Below are positions 1-7,882 of a stretch of DNA of 64,000 nt, piece by piece (the stretch's first letter is position 1; the number at the start of each line of letters is the position of its first letter). The stretch comes from Luteococcus sanguinis (lineage in GTDB: Bacteria > Actinomycetota > Actinomycetes > Propionibacteriales > Propionibacteriaceae). Location: positions 1-64,000 of the forward strand of contig NZ_BAAAKI010000002.1 of assembly GCF_039527675.1 (NCBI RefSeq), read 5' to 3'. Under the pieces are notes generated by a model. That model did not search any database. It had not been told where the DNA came from and was given only the letters and a program-made list of their open reading frames with translations. The translations under genes and the position numbers were made by a program.

Positions 1-1
1 T

Positions 2-56
2 CGCGGGGAAAAACATGTGAGGCACGGCACCCACCTACGCGGGGACCATGTGTGAG
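2..56. repeat. imperfect direct repeat upstream of the RiPP precursor gene
   Basis: The octamer CGCGGGGA occurs at 2-9 and 38-45, each followed by a similar tail (ACATGTGAG and ATGTGTGAG), so two imperfect copies lie 36 bp apart just ahead of the precursor gene. The pair could be a tandem regulator site. It could also be chance, or the end of something cut by the window edge. Only two copies are visible. Confidence 0.3.
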
Positions 57-155
57 TCTCGTCGCCCCATTGAACTCGCGAGCCTCACGCCGTACGGTTG
101 CACCAGCGACCCACCACGGTCCGCACACAACGGCTCGACGAAAGGAAAGAGAAAC

Positions 156-365
156 ATGAGCTCGATCCAGACCGCCTCTGTCGACACCACGGCTGTCGAG
201 CAGGACACTTGGGACCTGCGTGACATGGAAGTTGCCATCCAGTGGAACGATTCGTCTAAGGCACCTGAACACCAGCACGGCGCGGAGTCAGCGCTGCTCT
301 GTAGCTGCTGTGGCAAGGCCTGCAGTGATTGTTCGAGCTGCGCCTGCGGCAGCTGCGGCAGCTGA
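156..365 (+). CDS. azole-type RiPP (TOMM/LAP) precursor peptide
   Basis: This 69-residue peptide has a Cys-free leader of about 48 residues rich in Asp, Glu, Gln and Thr. The 21-residue C-terminal core contains 8 Cys and 6 Ser (it starts CSCCGKAC and ends ACGSCGS). That leader/core split is typical of precursors whose Cys and Ser are cyclised to thiazoles and oxazoles. I chose ATG 156 because a purine-rich ribosome site (AAAGGAAAG at 141-149) precedes it; an in-frame ATG at 48 has no such site. A SagB-like dehydrogenase, C protein and YcaO follow downstream, which fixes the role. The core resembles streptolysin S-like and thiopeptide cores in composition, but no LanB-like dehydratase is present, so a linear azol(in)e peptide is more likely than a thiopeptide. 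The two Cys-free segments in the core are short (GKA, SS). The leader cleavage site is not obvious; AESALL or the preceding GAES are candidates. Confidence 0.85.
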   Translation: MSSIQTASVDTTAVEQDTWDLRDMEVAIQWNDSSKAPEHQHGAESALLCSCCGKACSDCSSCACGSCGS

Positions 366-391
366 CAGGCATCGATGCTTGGAGTCCTCAA

Positions 392-424
392 GCGGGGGCA
401 GAGCGCTGCGGCGCCTGCCCCCGC
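392..424 (+). terminator. strong hairpin between precursor gene and sagB-like gene
   Basis: GCGGGGGCAG (392-401) pairs perfectly with CTGCCCCCGC (415-424). Inside, after one bulged A, GCGC pairs with GCGC and closes a four-base loop (407-410). No T-tract follows. Placed 26 bp after the precursor stop and 25 bp before the next gene, it probably acts as a partial terminator or RNA stabiliser that gives more precursor than enzyme mRNA, as in sag-type operons. Confidence 0.7.
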
Positions 425-448
425 GTGAACGCGAGGGACTAGGTCTGA

Positions 449-1453
449 GTGTTTCTGGGCGATCAAAATCTGATATTCGTGGGTCAATGTTATGTCGAAG
501 GCGACGATCTCGTCGTGGTGTTCCGGCTTTCGGCGCATCGTTTTCGACTGAAAACAAGGTCGTACGCCGAGATGTGTGCGCGTATGCTCGAAGAACTCCA
601 GGGCAATTCCGTGTCGTGGGCGTCGTATGAGTCCGGAGTGCGGATCGAAGCAGCGAGCGCGCTGATAGAACCCCTGTTAGAGCTGGGCGCGGTAGTGCCC
701 GAAGAACTTGTGTGGAAATACTTCGATCAGCCTTCCAGGAACTCGAAATCGAGGGTCAGAGCCTCCTTCGGTCAGGACACCTATATGCTGCTCCAAACAT
801 GGACACCAGGAGCAGACGCGCGCTGGAGTCGAGTACATCTCGACGAGGCACTTGGCACTCGGGTCCGACTCCGGGACACCTTCCCCGAGCGGAACTCGTT
901 ACGCCTGCAAGATATTAGGTTCTCCCCCAGCGTCCTTGGGCCAGCGCGAGAGTTGGGGCGCCTCGTGACGGGAAGCGTGAAGCGAGACTCTCAAGGAAGC
1001 CATCGCCTCTACTCATCGGCAGGTGCTCTCTACCCAGTAGCCCCCCTCCTGCTCACGCCCGCGCAACATGGCTACCGTATTGAAGCCTTCCACGAGGCTG
1101 GCGTATATTCACGAACCACCCCACCAGTGGTGCATTCTGACGCATTGGCGGATTGCTTCATTCAGCAGGAAGTCAGGAACGCATGTGAGCAGCGCCAGTT
1201 AGCCCTCATGGCACTGTGTGTCGACCCAACTCAAGTTTGCAGAAAGTACGGGCAACGGGGTTGGCAATTTGCGCACATTGAGCTGGGGCAAGTGACAGCG
1301 CATGTGGAGCGCTTCGCTGGTCAAATGGGCTTGGCGACCAGGGTGCTGGGTGGCTTTTGGGACGATGACCTGAACTCGCTCCTATGCGTCGAACCACTGC
1401 TCCCGCGACTCATGATCGCAATTGGTCAAGCTTACAGCGAGTCGACAGATTAG
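449..1453 (+). CDS. SagB-type azoline dehydrogenase (FMN nitroreductase-like)
   Basis: The 334-residue protein belongs to the SagB/ThcOx family, FMN enzymes that oxidise thiazolines and oxazolines to thiazoles and oxazoles. Visible signatures are RLYSSAGALYP (about 186-196), matching the family's R-x-x-S-A-G-A-x-Y-P loop, and KYGQRGWQFAHIELG (about 266-280), which carries the Lys-Tyr pair reported as catalytic in this family. Near the end, GFWDDDLNSLL fits the C-terminal FMN-binding region. The start is a GTG with GAGGG 11 bases upstream. About 120 residues precede the reductase fold and resemble the variable N-terminal region seen in many SagB proteins. It lies just behind the precursor gene and its hairpin. 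Codon use is less GC-biased than in the core genome downstream. Confidence 0.85.
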   Translation: MFLGDQNLIFVGQCYVEGDDLVVVFRLSAHRFRLKTRSYAEMCARMLEELQGNSVSWASYESGVRIEAASALIEPLLELGAVVPEELVWKYFDQPSRNSKSRVRASFGQDTYMLLQTWTPGADARWSRVHLDEALGTRVRLRDTFPERNSLRLQDIRFSPSVLGPARELGRLVTGSVKRDSQGSHRLYSSAGALYPVAPLLLTPAQHGYRIEAFHEAGVYSRTTPPVVHSDALADCFIQQEVRNACEQRQLALMALCVDPTQVCRKYGQRGWQFAHIELGQVTAHVERFAGQMGLATRVLGGFWDDDLNSLLCVEPLLPRLMIAIGQAYSESTD

Positions 1454-1481
1454 CTATCCCCTGTCGCAGCCTGGAGGGGGC

Positions 1482-1952
1482 CTATCCCTCCCAGTCATGC
1501 ATGTCGAATGTCAGGAGAGCCAGTTGTTGCGTAAACCCCATTTGCTGCGTGAACAGCATTGCAGCGCGATTATTGGAGTGCACATAGGTGCGCAGCACAG
1601 CGTTCGGGAAGCGCTGAGACAACTCACCAAGAACGCCCTGAGCGATCTTGCTCGCGAAGCCACGACCCCGAAAGTCGGGCTCGACGTAGATCATGGCGAC
1701 CAGAAAGAGAGGCCGCCCCCGCCAGGTACCCTGCCGACGCAGCCAAACACTAGCCATGAGATCCCCCGCGGCCTCGTAGCCAAAAAGCAGATCTATGTCC
1801 TCTTGCGCCTCATGACCGACGTGCGCGTTGCGGACTTGATCTGACACCAAGCCAAGTGCCCCGTATGCTTGCCGAACTTCAAGCTCGTCCGCATGTCCCA
1901 ACAGGGTTTGGACCTCGCTAGGGCGAAGATTGCGAAGAACTGAGCGACCCAT
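1482..1952 (-). CDS. GNAT-family N-acetyltransferase
   Basis: A 156-residue GNAT protein. The acetyl-CoA binding motif A is seen as VEPDFRGRGFASKI (about residues 93-106), followed by a typical SNNRAAMLFTQQMGF motif B segment near the C terminus. I chose ATG 1952 because GGAGGG lies 6 bases upstream; a longer reading from 2000 lacks such a site. The gene points against its neighbours and ends 28 bp from the end of the sagB-like gene. In the RiPP setting it could acetylate the peptide's N terminus, as the acetyltransferase of goadsporin does, or acetylate the product for self-protection. The sequence does not decide between these. The 247 bp between this start and the next gene (1953-2199) must hold divergent promoters. 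Confidence 0.75.
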   Translation of the reverse strand: MGRSVLRNLRPSEVQTLLGHADELEVRQAYGALGLVSDQVRNAHVGHEAQEDIDLLFGYEAAGDLMASVWLRRQGTWRGRPLFLVAMIYVEPDFRGRGFASKIAQGVLGELSQRFPNAVLRTYVHSNNRAAMLFTQQMGFTQQLALLTFDMHDWEG

Positions 1953-2199
1953 CGAACTCCCTCCAAAGGCAGATCCCGCCAACCATCCGCATCCAAGCAC
2001 ACTATCCCGGAGAGGCGCAAGCGTGCGTGTCGCGCCAATCCCGATGCATTCAATCCGGAGATGAGTTACCCTCTAAACGTGCTGAGCTCAGCTAAGCGGG
2101 GCTGAATCCAGATGGTGGCCCCAGGAGTGCACGAATCAGCGCCAGCAACGCGCGATACAAATTGTGACGCCAATTGGTCAAGATGATGGAGGAGCTTGA

Positions 2200-3582
2200 A
2201 TGGACGTGTCCACCCCAACGCCACACCTCTGGGCTCATCCTAGTCTTGAGATGATCCCCTTGAGTCCGGACGACGTGGAGTTCGTGCTGGAACACCAACG
2301 GCATACCGTCAGTTTCCCGAGAGCGAAAGACATTGCTACGCGACTGCTCCTACTTCTGGGCGGAGAGTTTACATCACCTCAGATATGTGCGAAGTTCCTT
2401 CCTGCGGAACGGCGGTACGTTGCTGCCCTCATCGCGGCCTTGGCACGAGCAGCGTACTTGGTGGAGGCCGAGTCAGGCGAAACCGCGGTCGAGGAGTTGA
2501 CTGAAGAATGGCGCACCGGACGAATGGCTTTTACGTGGGACACGGCGTGGGGCCCGTCAGATCAACTAGGTGATTGTCTATCAGCTCAACCACCGAACCT
2601 AGATGCTCGAATGAACTCCTACAACCCAAACGATGTAGAACCACGCATCGCCAGAGCCGGCGGCCAGCTCGCGGCTTCGCTAGAGAAACTTCTCGGTCAG
2701 AAGGCCACTCGTGGAGACCACCAGATTCCCGCGCCGCGTTGGGCTCAAGTAACGTGCATTAGCGAGTCTCGGGTCGCCACGCATCGCGTGCGCGAGGCTA
2801 GCACGGTAGGAGTTGGAGTCTTAACTGCTGACCTCAGTCCCGAGGGGATCGAGATTGGAATACCCAGGGACCTCGCGGACGTCGGTACGCCGTTTTCGCC
2901 CATTGGAATGCCGATGCAGGTCCAAATCGATACCAAGTCCGTCTTTGCGGCGACCTGCGCATTTCGGTTCCATGGATGCCATCGGAAGTTCTTGGCCTTC
3001 GGCCAAACCTTGGCCGGAGCGAACGCCCGGGCAATGTTTGGAGCTGCGGCCCACCTTTGGGTCCACAGCCGACTTCAAGAGTTCGATGTCGCGCAGCCGT
3101 GCTCGCATACGAGGATCGGGGTTGGTGCCAACGGGGCATCCGCCCGAGCCTCGCTTTGGGCGGCCTGTGGCGAATTCCTAGAAGGAGGTCGACTTGAAGC
3201 AGCATCCTGGCGCCCGGTGTCATTGGCGGAGCTTCTAGATTGCGTCGGGGCCTCCCAACGGAGTCTGCAGGAGTTAGAGTGGCTGTTAACACGACCCAGT
3301 TGCCCAAAGTGGAATTTCGAGTCATATAGTGCAAGCGCTAGCCTCTTTCGCGCTGTGGACGGTACTGCTGAGCCGATCTACCTCTGGTCGGGGAACTTCC
3401 TCCAGTCACTCTATGCGGCAATCTTTGCGAAGGATCAGTTTGGGGATTCGAATTTAGCTCCTGATGACATGGTGCTTACATCTAGTGCCATGCCCGCACA
3501 TTGTCCAGGTTGCGTGTTGGGTTCCTTGTCCGAAGTGTACGGTGCAAAGAGCCCGGCATTGGCTATGACATTGCGAGATTGA
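2200..3582 (+). CDS. TOMM C-type partner protein (E1-like, leader-binding domain)
   Basis: The 460-residue protein sits directly upstream of the YcaO gene (13 bp gap), where azole clusters encode the C or ocin-ThiF-like partner. Residues about 20-90 look like a winged-helix leader recognition domain (a basic helix around RAKDIATRLLLLL, then a second helix before RAAYLVE). The C terminus has AHCPGCVLGSL at about 433-443. In C-D fusion proteins this CxxC is half of a four-Cys zinc site, and the other half here (CSKC) begins the next protein, so an ancestral fused protein may have been split. No ATP-binding glycine loop is evident, as expected for C proteins. GGAGGAG at 2189-2194 sets the ATG start. 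Family assignment rests mainly on context and the CxxC tail. Confidence 0.65.
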   Translation: MDVSTPTPHLWAHPSLEMIPLSPDDVEFVLEHQRHTVSFPRAKDIATRLLLLLGGEFTSPQICAKFLPAERRYVAALIAALARAAYLVEAESGETAVEELTEEWRTGRMAFTWDTAWGPSDQLGDCLSAQPPNLDARMNSYNPNDVEPRIARAGGQLAASLEKLLGQKATRGDHQIPAPRWAQVTCISESRVATHRVREASTVGVGVLTADLSPEGIEIGIPRDLADVGTPFSPIGMPMQVQIDTKSVFAATCAFRFHGCHRKFLAFGQTLAGANARAMFGAAAHLWVHSRLQEFDVAQPCSHTRIGVGANGASARASLWAACGEFLEGGRLEAASWRPVSLAELLDCVGASQRSLQELEWLLTRPSCPKWNFESYSASASLFRAVDGTAEPIYLWSGNFLQSLYAAIFAKDQFGDSNLAPDDMVLTSSAMPAHCPGCVLGSLSEVYGAKSPALAMTLRD

Positions 3583-3595
3583 AAGCGAGCAACCC

Positions 3596-5167
3596 ATGCC
3601 CCAAGTGCGCACAGAGGGATCGGCCGTGACCGTATTCGGTGGAGACCCCATTAGAGGTGAGCTGTGCAGCAAGTGTGTCAGTGGTCTCGTCGCGAACGCG
3701 ACTACATCCGCGATTGAGCTTGGACGGACGCCTGTACCGGGATGGTTCGATGAACGCTACTTCACCTTCGAGACACGGCAGGCCGCGGCTGCCTTGGTAG
3801 AGTGGGCAGCCGCAGTGGATCTTCCATGGCACCTGGCTATTGAACTAGACTGCATCTCCGGCTCATGCCAGACCGTGCCGTGCTTCCCGCTCTGGAATTG
3901 CCCGCGGTGCGAACATCTATGCAGGTCGCTGTCGCTCAAAGTCGAAGATTTAGCGATCGGCCCGTTCGCACCTTTCATAGAGCGACCAATGCAACTGGGC
4001 CGAAGCACCCCTTTAGCGATCTTTGAGTTCCAAGTCAGCCCGGGTAAGTTCGAATCCTCGTTCGGGAGTAATTACGTTGCCGAGCACGCCAGACGGCTCG
4101 CTCTCTGGGAAGGGCTTGAACGCTGGGCAACAGTTGCTGCGCCAAATGGGATTGGTTTTACTGAGGGCTCCTACGAGCAGTTGGAGTCATCTGGCGCTAT
4201 CGACCCAGTCGAGCTCGGGCTCCCTGCGGTGGTGGCCCGGGACTACGTCCCCTACTCGCCCAAACTGCATCTACGGTGGGTCGAGGGCGAGCGGGCCGGA
4301 GGCGGCAACGCGCTTGTGCCTGAGCAGATGGTCTTCTATACGCACGAAGATGTCGGGCGTTTCGCGCAGGCGACCTCGAGCGGATGTGCTGCCGGTGCAA
4401 GCTTGGCCGATGCTCGCCTGCGTGCCGTATTGGAACTGATTGAAAGGGACGCGTTTCTCTTGGCTTGGCATGGCGCGCTTAAGCCCACCAAGGTGGGAGT
4501 CGATGCGGTGTCGGGCGAGGTTGCCGAGCAGATTGGATACCTGTCGGACCGGCTGGGGTACGATATTCGAGTCCTCGACGTGACCACTGAGTTTGGTGTT
4601 CCCTGCGTCATAACTTTGGCGCTTAACTCGAGTGAATCACTTAAGCGGAACCCCGATCTTCCATGGCAGTTTTGCAGTGCATGTGCTCGGCTCGACTTCA
4701 ACGAGGCGGCTTCGCATGCTCTAGATGAGCTTGCAATGCTCGTCGAAGGCCAAGGCGCGAAATTTGTTGCGAACAAGGACGAGGCTAACGCGTTAGCGGA
4801 AGCGGTATCATCGGTTCGTTCGATCGAAGACCATGCTCTTCTTGGGGCGCACTCGTCCTCGCGGCCCTATCTGGAACGGTTGCTCGATAGGTCAAATAGT
4901 GGTGAGCCACCGATCGCGATGTCAGAGTGGGGTGGAGTGTCGGCTGAGGAACAATTGAAGCACGTTTCCGCGCTACTCGCGGCCAACGGGGTCGAGGTAG
5001 TCTTTGTCGATCAGTCGAATTCGTTGCACAAGGCGTGTGGCGTAGTGGTGCAGAGGGCGCTAGGCACTGGCCTCATTCCCATGACGTTCGGGTTCGGGCA
5101 CGAGCGACTCGTTGGCCTAGAGCGACTTAATGGTCGACGCCAAACGCGACCGCATCCCTTTGCATGA
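3596..5167 (+). CDS. YcaO-domain cyclodehydratase (TOMM D protein)
   Basis: The 523-residue protein is an ATP-dependent YcaO enzyme that forms azoline rings from Cys and Ser/Thr of a precursor peptide. Diagnostic motifs are EGLERWA (about 172-178), SGCAAGASLADARLRAVLEL (about 262-281) running into IERDAF, and a C terminus PHPFA close to the PxPxP tail of azoline-forming YcaO proteins. The N-terminal 110 residues carry CSKC (24-27) and CPRC (102-105), which look like a zinc-binding segment normally found at the C-D junction of fused cyclodehydratases. ATG 3596 is 13 bp after the upstream stop, so the two are co-translated. The final Pro of PxPxP is Ala, a mild departure. The core motifs leave little doubt about the family. 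Confidence 0.92.
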   Translation: MPQVRTEGSAVTVFGGDPIRGELCSKCVSGLVANATTSAIELGRTPVPGWFDERYFTFETRQAAAALVEWAAAVDLPWHLAIELDCISGSCQTVPCFPLWNCPRCEHLCRSLSLKVEDLAIGPFAPFIERPMQLGRSTPLAIFEFQVSPGKFESSFGSNYVAEHARRLALWEGLERWATVAAPNGIGFTEGSYEQLESSGAIDPVELGLPAVVARDYVPYSPKLHLRWVEGERAGGGNALVPEQMVFYTHEDVGRFAQATSSGCAAGASLADARLRAVLELIERDAFLLAWHGALKPTKVGVDAVSGEVAEQIGYLSDRLGYDIRVLDVTTEFGVPCVITLALNSSESLKRNPDLPWQFCSACARLDFNEAASHALDELAMLVEGQGAKFVANKDEANALAEAVSSVRSIEDHALLGAHSSSRPYLERLLDRSNSGEPPIAMSEWGGVSAEEQLKHVSALLAANGVEVVFVDQSNSLHKACGVVVQRALGTGLIPMTFGFGHERLVGLERLNGRRQTRPHPFA

Positions 5168-5176
5168 GGGAAGCGA

Positions 5177-7018
5177 ATGAAGCCCTTTCTTGAAGATGTA
5201 CCGATGATGATGCCGGGGGGTGCAGATCCCCCTGGCTTCGACGGCTGTCATGCGGAAAGCTCTCCTATTCTCGTGTCCACTCGTGTTATAGATATGTCCA
5301 GCTTGGGCGTTTCGGCTGTAGTGGAGGTAGTGCACACTGATGGGGCGACCGAGCAGACCGCCTTGATTCCCGAGGCGGACGCCCTCGTGTGGAAGGCATC
5401 GATCTACGCGAGAGAGTGTGGGGTCTTGTGGTACCGTTTCCGTGCTTGGTATTGTCGCTGCTCCTGTCAGCCTTCCGAGGGACTGTGCGCCAGCGGTGTC
5501 ATAGCTTGTCGCGAGTGGAGTGGTTTGCAACCGTTTAGTTCGCCGGTCGATTCTGCGGTAGAATCGGTCAGCACGTGGCGGTCTTTGCTGATTGTGCCCG
5601 TGGATGCCGTAGCCGGAGCATGGTACGAGTTCTTTCCTCGGTCTTTGTCCGCCCCTGGTATTTCTCGAGGCTTGGTCGCGGCTATCGAGCATCTAAAGTA
5701 TGTCGAGTCTTTGGGCTTCACTGGCGTTTATCTTCCCCCCATCCATCCGATTGGGGTTACGCGGAGGAAAACGACTAAGGGATCAATTGGGGATAGCGGT
5801 TCCGGTCCGGGTTCCCCCTGGGCTATTGGCAATGAAACGGGCGGTCACTTCGCATTGGATCCCGCGCTCGGGCGCGCCAGCGAATTTCGTGGTTTTGTCC
5901 GTGCTGCTCATGAACACCATTTGAAGGTGATGCTGGACTTGAGTGTACAGTGTTCGCCCGACCACCCCTGGGTTTCGCGCTACCCCTCATGGTTTGTGAG
6001 GGACCTTCTTGGACGTACTATTCCGATGTCGAACTTCCCTCGGGTTTATGAGGATCTGGTGACGTTGGATTTTGACGCAGCGGGGGTTGAGTTGGAGAAT
6101 GAGGTTGTCCGAATCATTTGCTATTGGGCAAGAATAGGTGTCGACTCCTTCCGTGTAGATGTTGCGAACCTGAAGCCGTATTCCTTCTGGCAGCGCGTGC
6201 TGTCGCGTGTCCGTGATCGGTTTCCTAGTGTCTGGTTCTTGGCGGAAGCTAAAGTAGGCCCGACTCGCTCCCATGCTCTGTTGCGCGTTGGTTTTGCCTC
6301 GGCGTATTCAATCGGATCCTTCTGCGAGACAGCCGTAGAGGTGCGCGATTGGCTAAAGATTGAGTCCGTTGCGGGTGGATCATATCTGCCGTGGACGGCG
6401 TTTTGGGTGAGTACGCACGATGGGCAGCCCTTTTGGTTGCGGGACTCGTTGCCTAGTGCCTTCTATGCGCGGCTGGCGATTGGCGCTTTAGTTTGGCCAT
6501 CCTGGGGGTGCATGAGCGGCTTCGAGGGCCTAGAGGCGGGGATGGTCAGAGATCCAATGTCGTGGGAGTTCCAACCGGCCGATAAGTTTGGCCCCGTGCA
6601 GAGGAACTACCGTGGTGGGTCGTTGATGGGCGACATGATCGCTTTGTTTAATCATTTGCGGAGGATTTTAGGATTGGAGTATTGGCGCGCCCACACCGAT
6701 GCTGTGATAGTGGATGGACTCCTCGTCATCGGCAAGCTTGATCTAATGCTGCCCCTTTGTCTCATTGCCGATTTTCGGGGTCACTTAAAGGCGTATAAGG
6801 CCAGGATTCCAGCGCGATTCTCGGAGGCTATGTATCAAGGACGGTACCGGAACCTGCTGACGGGAGAGAGGGTCAGGTTGGATCACGGGTCGGTTGCGAT
6901 GTCGGCTCCCGATTTGCGGGACGGTTTTGTGCTCGCTCTGAACGAAGCTGTGTACACGGAGCTAGATCTCGTTGCCGGAGATCTCCTTTCCCGCATGAGG
7001 AGTCATTCGCATGGATGA
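5177..7018 (+). CDS. divergent GlgE-like alpha-1,4-glucan:maltose-1-phosphate maltosyltransferase
   Basis: A 613-residue GH13 protein of the GlgE type. GlgE moves maltosyl units from maltose-1-phosphate onto alpha-glucans. Conserved stretches are AWYEFFPRS (148-156), GVYLPPIHPIG (183-193), GSPWAIG (212-218) and QCSPDHPW (258-265). The nucleophile Asp is at 328 (FRVD), the acid/base Glu at 357 (FLAE) and the third Asp at 415 (STHD). Typical GlgE is longer; here the N-terminal region is shorter and Cys-rich (CRCSC at about 93-97). The GlgE segment AENPPKKYQD, which contacts phosphate, is changed to MSNFPRVYED, and the residue after the nucleophile Asp is Val rather than Asn, so donor use may differ. 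It starts 9 bp after the YcaO stop behind GAGGGAAG, hence the same operon. It is probably a tailoring enzyme, not the housekeeping GlgE. Confidence 0.85.
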   Translation: MKPFLEDVPMMMPGGADPPGFDGCHAESSPILVSTRVIDMSSLGVSAVVEVVHTDGATEQTALIPEADALVWKASIYARECGVLWYRFRAWYCRCSCQPSEGLCASGVIACREWSGLQPFSSPVDSAVESVSTWRSLLIVPVDAVAGAWYEFFPRSLSAPGISRGLVAAIEHLKYVESLGFTGVYLPPIHPIGVTRRKTTKGSIGDSGSGPGSPWAIGNETGGHFALDPALGRASEFRGFVRAAHEHHLKVMLDLSVQCSPDHPWVSRYPSWFVRDLLGRTIPMSNFPRVYEDLVTLDFDAAGVELENEVVRIICYWARIGVDSFRVDVANLKPYSFWQRVLSRVRDRFPSVWFLAEAKVGPTRSHALLRVGFASAYSIGSFCETAVEVRDWLKIESVAGGSYLPWTAFWVSTHDGQPFWLRDSLPSAFYARLAIGALVWPSWGCMSGFEGLEAGMVRDPMSWEFQPADKFGPVQRNYRGGSLMGDMIALFNHLRRILGLEYWRAHTDAVIVDGLLVIGKLDLMLPLCLIADFRGHLKAYKARIPARFSEAMYQGRYRNLLTGERVRLDHGSVAMSAPDLRDGFVLALNEAVYTELDLVAGDLLSRMRSHSHG

Positions 7019-7021
7019 CGC

Positions 7022-7825
7022 TTATAGATGTTGTGGGAGAAGGCTCGCCCGCTTGGCTGCAAGGCGATAATGTTCCTCGACGGGGCTGTGTTGGCGCCGC
7101 ACCTGCCAAGGTTTGTTTGGGCCTGCAAAATGCAGCAGGCTAGCTCGAGTCGGATCAACGTAGCCGATGTAGTTGAAATCCCTTACTCTCATGTAGTTCA
7201 GGTGCCGTGGGAGTGGGCTCCAGTCCGGGGCCGCAACATTCAGGGCGTCTTGGTCAGGGAATCTTCCCCTGTTCTCAGGGCTTGCAGTGAGGTACTGTAA
7301 CGCTCGCTGTGTAAGGTCCCGCCTTTCCCATTCTTCGCGGTTGACCAAGAGTACGCCCGAATTGAAGTATGGGTGGTTGTCGGCACCTTGGACGTTAGGG
7401 ATCCCTCCCCCCGATCCCCAAGTAGGCGTGAATTGGTCGGCAACTGCGCTGATGGGGGCCGCGTTTTGATAGGAGAACACCTGGAGCCAGCGAGTGGACG
7501 TGCACAGTATGTCGGCGTCGAGGTACAGGTACTGCGTGACGTCCTTCGGCAGGGCTGATGGCAGGGCTAGGCGGAGGTACATGCCGTCGCTAAGATGGCG
7601 CGGGGCCCTCGGGTTGGCTGGAAGGCTTGGGGCGGTGGTGTTGATAATATTGGTTCTGTGGGGCTGTCCTGCAGCAATGATCTGCTGGATGTGTGCTAGG
7701 GGTAGTTCAGTGGAGGTCGCCACCCAGAACGTTAGTCGCTCGTTCGAGTTTAATGCGAGACTGAGAACAAGTGTCGGGAGTAGCGTTGCGTATGATTTGT
7801 CCACGCCGAAGCATATATGGCGCAT
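7022..7825 (-). CDS. GT8-family glycosyltransferase
   Basis: A 267-residue retaining glycosyltransferase of family 8, the family of LgtC, GspA and glycogenin. The metal/nucleotide-sugar DxD is YLDADIL. Further along are YFNSGVLLVN, PDQDALN and the C-terminal HFAGPNKPW, all standard GT8 signatures. I chose ATG 7825 (MRHICFGVDKSY) because GAGG lies 7 bases upstream; the reading frame is open further but the extra part looks non-coding. It is convergent with the GlgE-like gene (3 bp between stops) and divergent from the next glycosyltransferase-like gene, 57 bp away. GT8 next to a GlgE-like enzyme recalls glucan priming plus extension. The acceptor could be the azole peptide, a lipid or a cell-wall polymer; the sequence cannot tell. 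Confidence 0.88.
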   Translation of the reverse strand: MRHICFGVDKSYATLLPTLVLSLALNSNERLTFWVATSTELPLAHIQQIIAAGQPHRTNIINTTAPSLPANPRAPRHLSDGMYLRLALPSALPKDVTQYLYLDADILCTSTRWLQVFSYQNAAPISAVADQFTPTWGSGGGIPNVQGADNHPYFNSGVLLVNREEWERRDLTQRALQYLTASPENRGRFPDQDALNVAAPDWSPLPRHLNYMRVRDFNYIGYVDPTRASLLHFAGPNKPWQVRRQHSPVEEHYRLAAKRASLLPQHL

Positions 7826-7882
7826 GTGCATGGTCCTCGGTGGTTCGATGGGGTTGCTCGGAGTCGCGATGGAGGATTGATT

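Noticed and set aside
1..56. CRISPR-like motif CGCGGGGA repeated
   Set aside because: The copies are 36 bp apart, not the roughly 60 bp expected of a repeat-spacer unit. There are only two imperfect copies and no cas gene in the window.
4045..4062. tRNA T-loop-like GTTCGAATCC
   Set aside because: It lies inside the YcaO coding sequence and no acceptor or anticodon stem surrounds it.
156..5167. Thiopeptide cluster
   Set aside because: The core is Cys/Ser-rich, but no LanB-like dehydratase halves or cycloaddition enzyme are present.
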